Numbered from the stretch's first letter, positions 36,043 to 47,014 are shown. The stretch: 64,000 nucleotides of DNA from an uncultured Collinsella sp. (GCA_902465265.1 CABQMF010000008.1:1-64000), one strand, 5' to 3'. Made by a program: numbers and translations. Notes: generated by a model from the letters alone, not told the origin.

Positions 36043-36930
36043 CTACAGGCGGTTCGCAGAAACTGGCGCCCAGGCAATAAAGGCCCAGCGGACCTTACGG
36101 ATATGGTCGAGCATATAGCGCCCCTGCGGCACGCCCTTGGAACCTGGCTCGCCGGCATGGGGATTCTCGATCATGTGCTGGGCGATGTAGTCGCGCAGAC
36201 GGTCGATTTTATCCTCGTTGCCATGTTCGAGCATACGGGAGAAGTCCGTCACGCCTGCCTCGAGGCTATCGAAGGTATCGCGACGAGGCGATTCAAAGTA
36301 CGTAACCTGCGGCAGGGCACCCATCTGAACGAGAATGTTAAAGGCATACACAAAGCCATTACTGCAGGTAACCGAGGCGCCGATGGCGTTCATCACGTGC
36401 AGGTCATAGCGCGGGCTGGAGTTGGCGACCATCGTGACAGCACAACGCCGGCGAGCTGTGGAGTCGAGCTTGGCAAGTGCGCCTTTTAGGTTGGTCGTGG
36501 TGACAGAGCGACTGGCAAAGGCGACATCTACCGCCTTCGCAACCGGCCCAACTAGATCCCAATCATCATCCCAAGCAAGCTCAAGTGGTGTAATGAGCTC
36601 CTCGAGTCCGTAATACTCGATACCAGCATCGAGGGTGCCCAGCATGGCGGGGGAGAAGTCAGCAGCAATCACGGGATGTCCCGCTTGCGCAAGCGGGATA
36701 GCAATCGACCCAGCCCCACACCCCATATCGAGCACCGACTCACCAGGCTCAAGCGCCAACAGCTTTATAAAATCCCGAGCATACGGAGCAGTCTCCATCG
36801 GACGAAAATGCCGGGCACGTTTATCCCACTCAAAAGAATCATCAGCCCGCCGCCGAGCAGCTTGCAGGCGCATCCATTCGCCATTCCAATCCGCAGAAAG
36901 AAGCTCAGATTGAATTACACCATCAGCCAC
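36043..36930 (-). CDS. Class I SAM-dependent methyltransferase
   Basis: A 295-residue Rossmann methyltransferase. Motif I is VLDMGCGAGSIAIPLA, followed by VIAADFSPAML (motif II). The substrate is unknown. The start is GTG at 36930 with AAGGGGG upstream; the first ATG on that strand is out of frame. The terminator of the upstream gene ends only about 20 bases before the start codon, so expression may depend on read-through or attenuation. Confidence 0.8.
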   Translation of the reverse strand: MADGVIQSELLSADWNGEWMRLQAARRRADDSFEWDKRARHFRPMETAPYARDFIKLLALEPGESVLDMGCGAGSIAIPLAQAGHPVIAADFSPAMLGTLDAGIEYYGLEELITPLELAWDDDWDLVGPVAKAVDVAFASRSVTTTNLKGALAKLDSTARRRCAVTMVANSSPRYDLHVMNAIGASVTCSNGFVYAFNILVQMGALPQVTYFESPRRDTFDSLEAGVTDFSRMLEHGNEDKIDRLRDYIAQHMIENPHAGEPGSKGVPQGRYMLDHIRKVRWAFIAWAPVSANRL

Positions 36931-36949
36931 GGGCCATCCCCCTTACAAC

Positions 36950-36981
36950 AAAAAAGCGGCCCCTCCCAAAAGAAGAGCCGC
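36950..36981 (-). terminator. Terminator or attenuator between the UPF0210 and methyltransferase genes
   Basis: On the minus strand GCGGC and GCCGC arms are followed by six U residues, about 20 bases before the methyltransferase start. A possible -10, TATATG, lies upstream at about 36993-36998, which would put the hairpin inside the methyltransferase leader. Confidence 0.65.
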
Positions 36982-37094
36982 AACAAGCATATATCAGAAA
37001 AAGACCCGTTCCAACGCCAAACCGCCGCACCAGCCAAGTGGTGCAGGAGCGAAGCAACTGCAACCGGGATAGAACCCAACTGAGGTCCCGTTGT

Positions 37095-37234
37095 GCGGGA
37101 GCCCCGGGGAGGGCAAATATATAAGGTCGATCGCGAGTTCCGCACGAGCCGGAGAGCACTTAATGTGCTCTCCGTGCGAGTCAGGACTGTCCGAGCAGGC
37201 GACCTTATATATTTGCCCTCCCCGGGGCTCCCGC
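37095..37234 (-). ncRNA. Large structured 3'-UTR element, copy 2 (after the UPF0210 gene)
   Basis: Perfect 35-bp arms (37095-37129, 37200-37234) start 13 bases after the stop codon of the minus-strand UPF0210 gene. In that sense the core reads GGACAGTCCTG, then a 9-bp hairpin GGAGAGCAC-ATTAA-GTGCTCTCC, then GTGCGGAACTC. Loop, inner three pairs and flanks match copy 1 at 22261-22403, whereas the other hairpin pairs and the inner part of the arms differ but remain paired. A terminator follows 114 bp later. Confidence 0.7.
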
Positions 37235-37247
37235 CCGAACCCTTCAG

Positions 37248-38612
37248 CTAGTTCTTGAGCGAGTTCAGCGGTGCCGGGAAGCGTCCACCACGGTGGGCAA
37301 GCACGGTGCCGGCGTTGGGGTTCACCGGCATGATGGGCGCACGGCCAAACAGGCCGCCGTACTCGACGCAGTCGCCCACGCCCTTGCCAATGGCGGGAAT
37401 CACGCGCACGGCCGTAGTCTTGTTGTTGATGACGCCGATAGCCATCTCGTCGGCGATGATGCCGGCGATGGTCTCGACCTGGGTGTCACCGGGGATGGCG
37501 ATCATGTCCAGGCCAACGGAGCACACGCAGGTCATGGCCTCGAGCTTCTCGAGCGAAAGCGCGCCAGCCTCGACGGCGGCGATCATGCCGGCGTCCTCGG
37601 ACACGGGGATAAAGGCGCCGGAGAGACCACCCACGCTGGAGCTGGCCATGACGCCGCCCTTCTTGACGGCATCGTTGAGCATGGCGAGCGCGCAGGTCGT
37701 GCCCGGGCCACCGCAGGTGCCAACACCGATGATCTCGAGGATGCGGGCAACGGAGTCGCCGATGGCAGGCGTGGGAGCCAGCGACAGGTCGACAATGCCC
37801 TTCTCGACACCCAGGCGATGGGCGGCTTCGCGGCTCATGAGCTCGCCGGCGCGGGTGATCTTAAAGGCGGTCTGCTTAATCTTCTCGGCGACTTCCATCA
37901 TCGATGCAGAATCGGGCAGCGTCTCCAGGGCCGCGGCCATAACGCCGGGGCCCGAGACGCCTACGTTGATGACGGCGTCGGCCTCGCCACCGCCGTGGAC
38001 GGCGCCCGCCATAAACGGGGAGTCCTCGACCATATTGGCAAAGCAGACAAACTTGGAAGCGCCGACGGAGTCCTGGTCGGCCGTGAGCTTAGCGGCGTCG
38101 ATGATGGTCTGCGCAGCCATGAGTACGGCGTCCATGTTGATGCCGGCACGCAGACTGGCGACGTTGACGCTGGAGCAGACGCGGCTCGTGGTGGCGAGCG
38201 CCTGCGGGATGGACTGGATGACGCGGCGGTCGGCGTCGCCGATGCCCTTCTGGACGAGCGCGGAGAAGCCACCCAGGTAATCGATGCCGAGCGTCTCGGC
38301 CGCGCGGTCGAGGGCATGCGCGATGGGGGTGAGGTCCTCATCCTTGCAGCACGCGGCGATCTGCGCCACCGGGGTGACGGAGACGCGCTTGTTGACGATG
38401 GGGATACCGTACTCGCGCTCGAGGTTCTCGGCGGTTTCGACCAGGTGCTCAGCCGTGTGCGTCACGTGGTCGTAGATCTTCGTGCACATGCGGTCGAGGT
38501 TCTCGTCACCGCAACCCATGAGCGAAACACCCATGGTGATGGTCCTGATGTCGAGGTTCTGCTCCTCAACCATGCCGCGGGTTTCCGCGATTTCTGCGGG
38601 CGTGATCGCCAT
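37248..38612 (-). CDS. UPF0210 (PFL-like) family protein
   Basis: A 454-residue protein of a widespread family of unknown function with a glycyl-radical-enzyme-like fold. Visible landmarks are RTITMGVSLMGC, IVNKRVSVTP, GFSALVQKG, FAGAVHGGGEADAVINVGVSGPG-like segment and GLDMIAIPGDT. The ATG at 38612 follows AGGAGC; the frame is open to 38669. The family is usually preceded by a small ACT-domain protein, and none is found here. Confidence 0.85.
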   Translation of the reverse strand: MAITPAEIAETRGMVEEQNLDIRTITMGVSLMGCGDENLDRMCTKIYDHVTHTAEHLVETAENLEREYGIPIVNKRVSVTPVAQIAACCKDEDLTPIAHALDRAAETLGIDYLGGFSALVQKGIGDADRRVIQSIPQALATTSRVCSSVNVASLRAGINMDAVLMAAQTIIDAAKLTADQDSVGASKFVCFANMVEDSPFMAGAVHGGGEADAVINVGVSGPGVMAAALETLPDSASMMEVAEKIKQTAFKITRAGELMSREAAHRLGVEKGIVDLSLAPTPAIGDSVARILEIIGVGTCGGPGTTCALAMLNDAVKKGGVMASSSVGGLSGAFIPVSEDAGMIAAVEAGALSLEKLEAMTCVCSVGLDMIAIPGDTQVETIAGIIADEMAIGVINNKTTAVRVIPAIGKGVGDCVEYGGLFGRAPIMPVNPNAGTVLAHRGGRFPAPLNSLKN

Positions 38613-38657
38613 CCTTGCGCTCCTATCTGCCAAAACGAGCATAGTCTTATCTATTCT

Positions 38658-38695
38658 AACGTGCCGCACGTGCCAAGTGGCGCGTGCGGCACGTT
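38658..38695. terminator. Hairpin between metH and the UPF0210 gene
   Basis: AACGTGCCGCACG and CGTGCGGCACGTT pair perfectly around an 11-nt loop that can itself pair. No U run follows on the minus strand, so termination of metH here is plausible but not certain. Confidence 0.55.
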
Positions 38696-38720
38696 TTGGT
38701 GCTCGGTTGTTTCCGTCGTG

Positions 38721-41276
38721 TTACTGCCCAAAGACCTCTTCGGCGATGCGTGCGCTCTCGGCGGCGTCCTTGGCGTAGTAGTCCGCGCCGATCTGCTTGG
38801 CGTATTCGGGGGTGAGTACGGCGCCGCCTACGATGATCTTGACGCCCGGCACCTCGGCATGAAGCAGCTTGATGGTCTCCTCCATGGCGACGACCGTGGT
38901 AGTCATAAGCGCCGAGAGGCCGACGAGCTTAATGTCGCGCTCCTGTACGGTCTTGAGCACCTCTTGCGGGTCGACGTCGCGGCCTAGGTCAAAGACGGTG
39001 TAGCCGTAGTTATCGAGCAGCATCTTGACGATGTTCTTACCGATATCGTGGATGTCACCTTTAACGGTGGCCACGCAGATCTTGCCCTTGTCGGCAATCT
39101 CGCCGGCGGGCATCAGGCGCTTGATGGTGTCGAAGCCCACACGCGCGGCCTCGGCCGAGGCCATGAGCTGCGGCAAGAAGAACTTGCCCTGGTCAAAGAG
39201 GACGCCAACCTCGTCGAGGGCGGGGATAAAGTGGTTGTTGATGAGGTCCATGGCGTCGTGATCTGCCAGCAGACGCTCGGTCTCGGCCGCGATTTCGCCC
39301 TTGCGGCCCGAGACGACCATGTGGCGTATGGGGTCGTCCTCGGCGCTTGCAGTGGTGCTTGCGGCAGCCGCGGCATCGCTCGATGCCGACTGAGCGGCCG
39401 CCGGGTTCGCGGCGATCTTATACGGATCGGTCCAGCCGGCGTAGCGCTCGATGTATCCGGTCGAGCCCTCGTCCTCAACGCTCAGCACGCGATAGCTGTA
39501 GACGGTATCCATAAAGCGCTTGGAACCCGGGTTCATGATGGGGGCGTCCAGACCTGCACCAAAGGCGGCGGCCAAAAAGACCGAGCCTAGCAGCGGGCGG
39601 GCAGGCAGACCAAAGCTGATGTTCGACACGCCGAGCGCGCATTTGACGCCCAGGCGCTCCTTGCACAGGGACATGGCGCGCAGGATCTGTTCGGCCTGGC
39701 GCTGGTTGGTCGAGGCGGTCATGACCAGGCAGTCGATAAGGATGCGGTCCGGGCCGATGCCGTAACGGGCGGCTTCGGCCACAATGCGCTCGGCGATGGC
39801 ATAGCGTGCCTCGGCGGTATCGGGGATGCCGCCCTCGTCGAGCGTGAGGCCGACGACGTTGGTGCCGTAGTGGGCGACCAGCGGGAAGATTTCGTCCATG
39901 ATCTGCTGTTTGCCATTGACCGAGTTGATGATGGGCTTGCCGGCGTAGCGACGTACGGCGGCCTCGACGGCGGCGGGGTCGGTGGAGTCGATCTGCAGCG
40001 GCAGCAGCGTGGAGCCTTGGAGCTGCTCGGTCGCTTGCTGGATGACCTTGACCTCGTCGATCTCGGGCAGGCCCACGTTGACGTCCAGGATGTCGGCGCC
40101 TTGCTCCTGCTGGCTGATGCCCTGGCTCACGACGTAGTCCAGGTCGCCGTCGCGTAGGGCCTGCTGCAGGCGCTTTTTGCCGGTGGGGTTGATGCGCTCG
40201 CCGATGACGGCGATCTTGTGGCCGTCGCAGGGGAGGTCCACGACCGTCTGGGCGCTCGTGGCCGACATGCTGGGTTTGCGGTGACGCGGGCTGGGCGTGT
40301 GGTTGTCGATGAGGGTGCGAAGTGCCGCCATGTGCGTGGGCGTGGTACCGCAGCATCCACCGACGACGCTCACGCCGTCGGCGATCATGCCGGCGACGGC
40401 CTCGGCGTACTCGGGGGCTTGGATGTCAAAGACGGTATTGCCGTCGTCGTCCACGCGGGGCAGTCCCGCATTGGCCTGCACCATAACGGGCTTGTCGGTA
40501 ACGGTGAGCATGCGCGCGGCGAGCCCTCGGAGCTCGGCCGGTCCCTGACTGCAGTTGATGCCCAGGACGTCGGCGCCGATGGCGTCGAGGGTGATGGCGG
40601 CGACCTCGGGGCTCGTGCCCAAGAAGGTGCGGCCGTCTTCCTCAAAGGTCATGGTGGCAAAGACGGGCAGGTCAGAATTCTCGCGGCAGGCGAGGACTGC
40701 CGCCTTGATCTCGGCAAGATCGGTCATGGTCTCGATAATAAAGAGGTCCACACCCGCATCGACGCCGGCACGCACTTCCTCGGCAAAGAGGTCATAGGCC
40801 TCGTCGAAGCTCAGGGTGCCCAGGGGGCGAAGCAGCGCGCCGATGGGACCGATATCGCCGGCGACGTAGCGGGCGCCGGCCTCGCGGGCGCAGGTGACTG
40901 CCGCGGCAAAGACGTCTGCCACGGTGGCGGCGCCGTCGAGCTTGTGGGCGTTGGCGCCAAAGGTGTTGGCGGTGATCACGTCGCAGCCGGCCTCGACGTA
41001 CTGACGTTGAATATCGCTAATGACCTGGGGCTCCTCAAAGTTGAGCAACTCGGGCAGGGCGCCGGCCTTCATGCCGGCCGCCTGCAGCATGGTGCCCATG
41101 CCGCCGTCGAACAGCAAGTGTCCCGTGCCCTCGATAGCGGCGCGCAGGCGATCGTCCTTAATGCGAAGGTCATCGATCGTGCGCGTTTTGTACGCGGCAC
41201 CGTTGCAGCGCGCAGCATTGACGGGTGCCGCCAGCGCGGCACCGTCCAGATCATGAGTGATAAGCGGAGTAAACAT
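38721..41276 (-). CDS. metH: Cobalamin-dependent methionine synthase, lacking the activation domain
   Basis: An 851-residue enzyme that moves a methyl group from methyltetrahydrofolate to homocysteine. Order: homocysteine domain (about 50-345; GINCSQGP and GGCCGTTP carry the zinc cysteines), pterin-binding domain (about 355-615; GERINPTGKK), B12 cap, and B12-binding domain with DIHDIGKNIV, whose His ligates cobalt. The C-terminal SAM-dependent reactivation domain is absent and is supplied by the neighbouring 262-residue protein. Last gene of the metF operon. Confidence 0.94.
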   Translation of the reverse strand: MFTPLITHDLDGAALAAPVNAARCNGAAYKTRTIDDLRIKDDRLRAAIEGTGHLLFDGGMGTMLQAAGMKAGALPELLNFEEPQVISDIQRQYVEAGCDVITANTFGANAHKLDGAATVADVFAAAVTCAREAGARYVAGDIGPIGALLRPLGTLSFDEAYDLFAEEVRAGVDAGVDLFIIETMTDLAEIKAAVLACRENSDLPVFATMTFEEDGRTFLGTSPEVAAITLDAIGADVLGINCSQGPAELRGLAARMLTVTDKPVMVQANAGLPRVDDDGNTVFDIQAPEYAEAVAGMIADGVSVVGGCCGTTPTHMAALRTLIDNHTPSPRHRKPSMSATSAQTVVDLPCDGHKIAVIGERINPTGKKRLQQALRDGDLDYVVSQGISQQEQGADILDVNVGLPEIDEVKVIQQATEQLQGSTLLPLQIDSTDPAAVEAAVRRYAGKPIINSVNGKQQIMDEIFPLVAHYGTNVVGLTLDEGGIPDTAEARYAIAERIVAEAARYGIGPDRILIDCLVMTASTNQRQAEQILRAMSLCKERLGVKCALGVSNISFGLPARPLLGSVFLAAAFGAGLDAPIMNPGSKRFMDTVYSYRVLSVEDEGSTGYIERYAGWTDPYKIAANPAAAQSASSDAAAAASTTASAEDDPIRHMVVSGRKGEIAAETERLLADHDAMDLINNHFIPALDEVGVLFDQGKFFLPQLMASAEAARVGFDTIKRLMPAGEIADKGKICVATVKGDIHDIGKNIVKMLLDNYGYTVFDLGRDVDPQEVLKTVQERDIKLVGLSALMTTTVVAMEETIKLLHAEVPGVKIIVGGAVLTPEYAKQIGADYYAKDAAESARIAEEVFGQ

Positions 41277-41285
41277 CGATGGCTC

Positions 41286-42074
41286 CTAATGGCTGGAATA
41301 GCAGGTGGTGTGGGCGGCGCGGAAGCGGCAGTGCTCACGCATGCGGCAGATATTGCAGGTGGGGCGGCTCTGGGCGTCGTGGACTTCGCCGTCAAACAGG
41401 CCGATCACCGCGGTCACGCTCTTGGTGGGCATGAGCAGGCTGGTGGGGGTGACGGTCAGGCCGATGAGCCGCGTGGCGTTGAGCGCATTGACGATCGAGC
41501 GCTGGGCCGAGAGCGGGCAGTCGCCATAGCCGGGACTAAAGCGCCAGTTGCCGGCGAGCCCATGAACGGCGGCGTCCGTCTTGACCTGCTGGTCCATTTG
41601 CTCAACGGCGGCTTCTACATAGGCAGAGCATGCGGCGTCGAGCACGGCGCCTTCCAGGGGTTGCTGAGCTCCGGTGGTTCGCAGACGGCGTTCGGCAGAC
41701 ATCCCGAGGGTACATGCCATGAGCGCCGCCAGGCGGGCGTCCTTAAGGTGGCGATAGATATCACGACCCCGCAGCTCAACATTGGTGCCAACCAAGCGGA
41801 TGCAGGGCTCGCCCTGCTCGTCAACGCCCGTGGCATCGACGGCAAACACTCGTCGCACGCCGCGGGGCTCGATATCCAGCTCTAGGCGCTCGACCACAAG
41901 CTCAATTCGTCGTGACAGCTCGGGCTCAATCTGCTGGCCGCCGTAGCCCAGATACCGCAGCATCTCGGCACGGTCGACACGAGGGTGGTGGGCAGCGTCG
42001 ATACGGTAAAGCGCCGGCGACGCAAGGTCGGCCGGCACTTCAACAACGGTTGTATCGACGTGCGGTTTTTCCAT
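41286..42074 (-). CDS. Stand-alone methionine synthase activation-domain protein
   Basis: A 262-residue protein like the MetH reactivation domain (RFSPGYGDCPLSAQ and the PTKSVTAVIG segment), which uses SAM to rescue oxidised cob(II)alamin. A Cys cluster near the C-terminus (CNICRMREHC, later TTCY) could hold an iron-sulfur centre. Its ATG overlaps the metF stop (TAATG), and metH follows nine bases later, so the split enzyme is made from one transcript. Confidence 0.87.
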   Translation of the reverse strand: MEKPHVDTTVVEVPADLASPALYRIDAAHHPRVDRAEMLRYLGYGGQQIEPELSRRIELVVERLELDIEPRGVRRVFAVDATGVDEQGEPCIRLVGTNVELRGRDIYRHLKDARLAALMACTLGMSAERRLRTTGAQQPLEGAVLDAACSAYVEAAVEQMDQQVKTDAAVHGLAGNWRFSPGYGDCPLSAQRSIVNALNATRLIGLTVTPTSLLMPTKSVTAVIGLFDGEVHDAQSRPTCNICRMREHCRFRAAHTTCYSSH

Positions 42075-42946
42075 TACCCCAGGCGCTCCATAATGGTCGC
42101 GGCGATTGCAGGACGGTTCATAGTGTACAGGTGCAGACCGTCGGCGCCGTGCTCCTTAAGGTCGCAAAGCTGACGAGCAGCATAATCTACACCGGCTGTC
42201 TGCAGGCTCTCGGGGTCGTTCTCGTACTTGGCGAGGATCTTGATGACGGGGGAGGGCAGCGACGCGCCGCACATAAAGACCATGCGGCTGATCTGCGACT
42301 TGCCCATAAACGGCATGATGCCCGCGGTAATGGGCACGGTGATGCCGGCCTTGTCGGCAAGCTCGCGGAAGCGATAGAAGCACTCGTTATCAAAGAAGAG
42401 CTGTGTCACAAAGAAGCTTGCGCCGGCATCTTGCTTTTGCTTGAGGTGCTCGACCGAGACGTTGAGGTCCTCGCAGGCAATGTGGCCCTCGGGGTAGGCT
42501 GCGGCGCCCACGCAAAAGCCGGCGTCGACGAGCTCGGGGATGAGGTCGCGGGCGTAGGCGTAGTCCGAGGCGGGCTTGTCGTCCTCAGTCGCGCCAGCGG
42601 GAAGATCACCACGCAGGGCCAGGATGTTTTCAACGCCGGCGGTGCGATACTCGTCGATCTTGGCGGCGATATCGGCGTGCGAGCGGCCCACGCAGGTAAG
42701 GTGTGCCACCGAAGGTGTATCGAATTCGCTCGTAATCATATGCGCGATGGGGGCGGTGGTGGCACCGTTACCCGAGCCGCCGGCCGAGCAGGTGACCGAG
42801 ACAAAGCTCGGCGAAAGCTTGCACAGATTGCCTGCCACTTCGCGAGCCGTGTCGAGGGTTAGCTCGCCCTTGGGCGGGAACATCTCAAACGAAACGGGTG
42901 CGGTGCCCTGGGATGCTGCCTGCTTAAAAACCTCGTCGACGCGCAT
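42074..42946 (-). CDS. metF: 5,10-methylenetetrahydrofolate reductase
   Basis: A 290-residue FAD enzyme that makes the methyltetrahydrofolate used by MetH. Visible family parts are SFEMFPPKG, CVGRSHADI, NILALRGDLP, FFVTQLFFDN and ITAGIMPF. The ATG at 42946 follows AAAGGAG; an upstream in-frame ATG at 42988 lacks a ribosome site. First gene of the three-gene methionine operon. I see no B12 or SAM riboswitch in front of it. Confidence 0.94.
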   Translation of the reverse strand: MRVDEVFKQAASQGTAPVSFEMFPPKGELTLDTAREVAGNLCKLSPSFVSVTCSAGGSGNGATTAPIAHMITSEFDTPSVAHLTCVGRSHADIAAKIDEYRTAGVENILALRGDLPAGATEDDKPASDYAYARDLIPELVDAGFCVGAAAYPEGHIACEDLNVSVEHLKQKQDAGASFFVTQLFFDNECFYRFRELADKAGITVPITAGIMPFMGKSQISRMVFMCGASLPSPVIKILAKYENDPESLQTAGVDYAARQLCDLKEHGADGLHLYTMNRPAIAATIMERLG

Positions 42947-43373
42947 ATCGTGCTCCTTTAGATGCCTGGATGCGATGTTTTGTTGCAAGGATTCTACAGC
43001 ACCACTGCGCTAAGGCGGAGTTTCTCTCGCTATTTGGGGATACCAATCGAAAATGCTTCGCTATCGGCATTTCCTATAACAGGGCGGTCAATGTAGGATG
43101 GGGCTATATTGAATGGTATCTGATGCGAAATACCAGTTAAGAAAGCCCCGTCCCAAAAAGACTACCCGTAAACCATGCGGAGAGGTCTGCAATTTATACA
43201 GTTGATTGACTGTTGAGGGTGGCAATGCCGCCGTGATACGGTAACCTCATTGATTGGTTTCGCGACAGCAACATAACGGTAATGTCGCGGAAACACGGCG
43301 AGTCTAAGCTATGACTCGTTCGTTAGTAATCAACACCGCATCTCACGCGGTGCCGATACGAAGGGAGTTCCGT
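42947..43373. other. Divergent intergenic region between metF and glutamine synthetase
   Basis: About 430 bp without a gene. It contains short dyads: GGTAT-10-ATACC near 43121-43140, and TTCGCGACA with TGTCGCGGAA at about 43258-43292 in the glutamine synthetase leader. A plausible -10 for metF is TAGAAT (minus) near 42992-42997. No known riboswitch pattern was recognised. Confidence 0.35.
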
Positions 43374-45461
<2,088 letters not shown>

Positions 45462-45485
45462 CAGACGCGTTTGATTTTGCGCTCG

Positions 45486-45518
45486 AAGGGGTCTCGCCTG
45501 TGCGAGGCCCCTTTTTTG
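45486..45518 (+). terminator. Terminator of glutamine synthetase
   Basis: AAGGGGTCTCGC and GCGAGGCCCCTT pair around CTGT, followed by six T residues. Confidence 0.92.
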
Positions 45519-45641
45519 TCGACCGGGTCGTCTTTGAACATGCTGTCGAGCGAGCGTTTCGCGCGGGGCATCTTGAAAGTTGTAACCTGTTTTGGCATGC
45601 GGATGTTTCGGGCATTTGTTCATAAAGGGGAGGATTATCCG

Positions 45642-46403
45642 ATGAAGGTATTCGATATCGTGTTTAGCCCGACGGGTGGAACGGAAAAGGTGTCTGGATA
45701 CATTGCCAATGCGTTGGATGGGGAAACCGTTGCTGTGGATCTGGCCGATAGCGGGTTGGGGTTTCGTACGGTTGCGATGACAAAAGAGGATGTAGCCGTA
45801 ATCGCGGTGCCCTCGTATGGCGGGCGAGTCCCAGCTGTGGCCGTGGAGCGCTTGGGAATGGTGCGAGGGAACGATGCACGGGCGGTTCTGGTTTGTGTTT
45901 ACGGAAATCGCGCGTATGAGGACACGCTGGTCGAGCTTGAGGACGCGGCAAAGGGCGCGGGCTTTCGGGTGATCGCGGCGGTTTCAGCTATCGCCGAGCA
46001 TTCTATTGTTCGCCAGTTTGCAGCCGGTCGGCCAGACCCACAGGACGCGGCGCAGCTCGCTGGGTTTGCGAATCAGATTCAGCAAAAGATATCTGCAGGA
46101 GATGCTTCTGAGCCGGCTATTCCGGGCAATCGCCCCTATAAGAAGGCCGGGGGCACCAGTATGGTGCCTAAGGCTACAAAAGAGTGCACCGCCTGCGGGG
46201 CTTGCGGCGCAGCGTGTCCCGTTGGCGCTATCGATAAAGACGACCCCAAGCGGGTGGACAAAAAGGCCTGCATTTCATGCATGCGCTGTGTGTCTGTATG
46301 CCCGCGGGGCGCGCGTGGGCTAAATCCTGTCATGCTCTCTGCGGCTACCAAGATGTTGAGTAAAGCCTGTGCCGAGCGGAAGGAGTGCGAGCTGTTTGTC
46401 TAG
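45642..46403 (+). CDS. Flavodoxin-ferredoxin fusion (EFR1 family)
   Basis: A 253-residue electron-transfer protein. Residues 1-145 are a flavodoxin fold with the FMN phosphate loop SPTGGTEK. Residues about 180-235 hold two 4Fe-4S motifs, CTACGACGAACP and CISCMRCVSVCP. The ATG at 45642 follows AAGGGGAGGA; the frame opens at 45471 inside the preceding terminator. Redox partner unknown. Confidence 0.88.
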   Translation: MKVFDIVFSPTGGTEKVSGYIANALDGETVAVDLADSGLGFRTVAMTKEDVAVIAVPSYGGRVPAVAVERLGMVRGNDARAVLVCVYGNRAYEDTLVELEDAAKGAGFRVIAAVSAIAEHSIVRQFAAGRPDPQDAAQLAGFANQIQQKISAGDASEPAIPGNRPYKKAGGTSMVPKATKECTACGACGAACPVGAIDKDDPKRVDKKACISCMRCVSVCPRGARGLNPVMLSAATKMLSKACAERKECELFV

Positions 46404-46444
46404 CGCAAGGGCATTGAGTCTTCTTCATCTAATGTCAAGAAAGA

Positions 46445-46486
46445 ACGAACCCGTGCGATGGTGCTCGCGCGGGTTCGTGCATTTTC
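46445..46486 (+). terminator. Likely terminator of the flavodoxin-ferredoxin gene
   Basis: CGAACCCG (46446-46453) pairs with CGGGTTCG (46470-46477), then GTGCATTTT follows. Confidence 0.5.
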
Positions 46487-46490
46487 GCGT

Positions 46491-46634
46491 TGGTGCCCCC
46501 AGCGGGATGTCCGCGTGCGGCTTCCGCCGCCCGCTTCCGCTGCGTCGCTCCGCTCCTTGCGTGCTGCGCTGGAAAACGCTTGCGCGTTTCCTCAGCTCCG
46601 CACCCTGTCGGGTTCGAATCCCGGCGTATGGGTA
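46491..46634 (-). repeat. tRNA-associated GC-rich element beyond tRNA-Glu
   Basis: One end (46491-46508) repeats the last 18 bases of tRNA-Glu (TGGTGCCCCCAGCGGGAT on the plus strand). The other end (46607-46626) is a complete T-arm-like stem, CGGGTTCGAATCCCG. Between them are a hairpin of the GGCGGCGGAAGCCGC type and one of the AAACGC/GCGTTT type. These are the same kinds of parts, in the same order on the minus strand, as in the element beyond tmRNA at 26441-26580. No gene. Confidence 0.6.
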
Positions 46635-46635
46635 G

Positions 46636-46672
46636 CAAAAAGCCCGCTACCGAATTGGTAGCGGGCTTCTCA
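46636..46672 (-). terminator. Terminator of tRNA-Glu
   Basis: On the minus strand GAAGCCCGCTACC pairs with GGTAGCGGGCTTTTTG around AATTC, eight bases after the tRNA 3' end. Confidence 0.9.
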
Positions 46673-46679
46673 GATTCTG

Positions 46680-46756
46680 TGGTGCCCCCAGCGGGATTCG
46701 AACCCGCGATATCCACCTTGAAAGGGTGGCGTCCTTGGCCGCTAGACGATGGGGAC
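46680..46756 (-). tRNA. tRNA-Glu (anticodon TTC), CCA encoded
   Basis: On the minus strand the sequence begins GTCCCCATCGTCTAGCGG and ends CGGGTTCGAATCCCGC, then the acceptor strand and CCA. The anticodon loop CTTTCAA gives TTC. A -10 box TATACT is placed about 11 bases upstream (46767-46772). Confidence 0.95.
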
Positions 46757-46766
46757 AGCGGGAAAG

Positions 46767-46772
46767 AGTATA
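46767..46772 (-). promoter_or_regulatory. -10 box of tRNA-Glu
   Basis: TATACT on the minus strand, 10 bases before the tRNA 5' end. A weak TGTGAA lies 17 bp further upstream. Confidence 0.55.
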
Positions 46773-46861
46773 GCAGACTTTTCAATCCGTTCACATATCG
46801 TTGGCAGATTGAAAAACCACCACACAGGAGTGGGTTTCTATTCCGCTTTTCAAATATCTTA

Positions 46862-46987
46862 ATCTGTAACATCTGGGCGGGCAAATCGGCTCTATCTGTT
46901 ACAGATCGAGACAGACGGCAGGCGTCGGGACGAACATCTCATTCTGTAACAGTAAGACGACTTTTAACGGTCTAGATGTTACAGATT
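46862..46987. repeat. Two tandem CTGTAACA hairpins
   Basis: Two units 80 bp apart. Each has CTGTAACA, about 25 bases, then TGTTACAGAT, followed by the shared tail GAGACA. The loops differ. They lie between the end of murT-gatD and the tRNA-Glu promoter, both read leftwards. No gene. Confidence 0.65.
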
Positions 46988-47014
46988 GAGACAAACCGCT
47001 GGGACGGGGCAAAA

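Noticed and set aside
42947..43310. B12 or SAM riboswitch before metF
   Set aside because: I looked for the conserved core words of both on the minus strand and did not find them.
46491..46756. Integrated mobile element with att sites at tRNA-Glu
   Set aside because: The 18-bp repeats are only 190 bp apart and enclose no integrase or cargo, so at most it is a scar.
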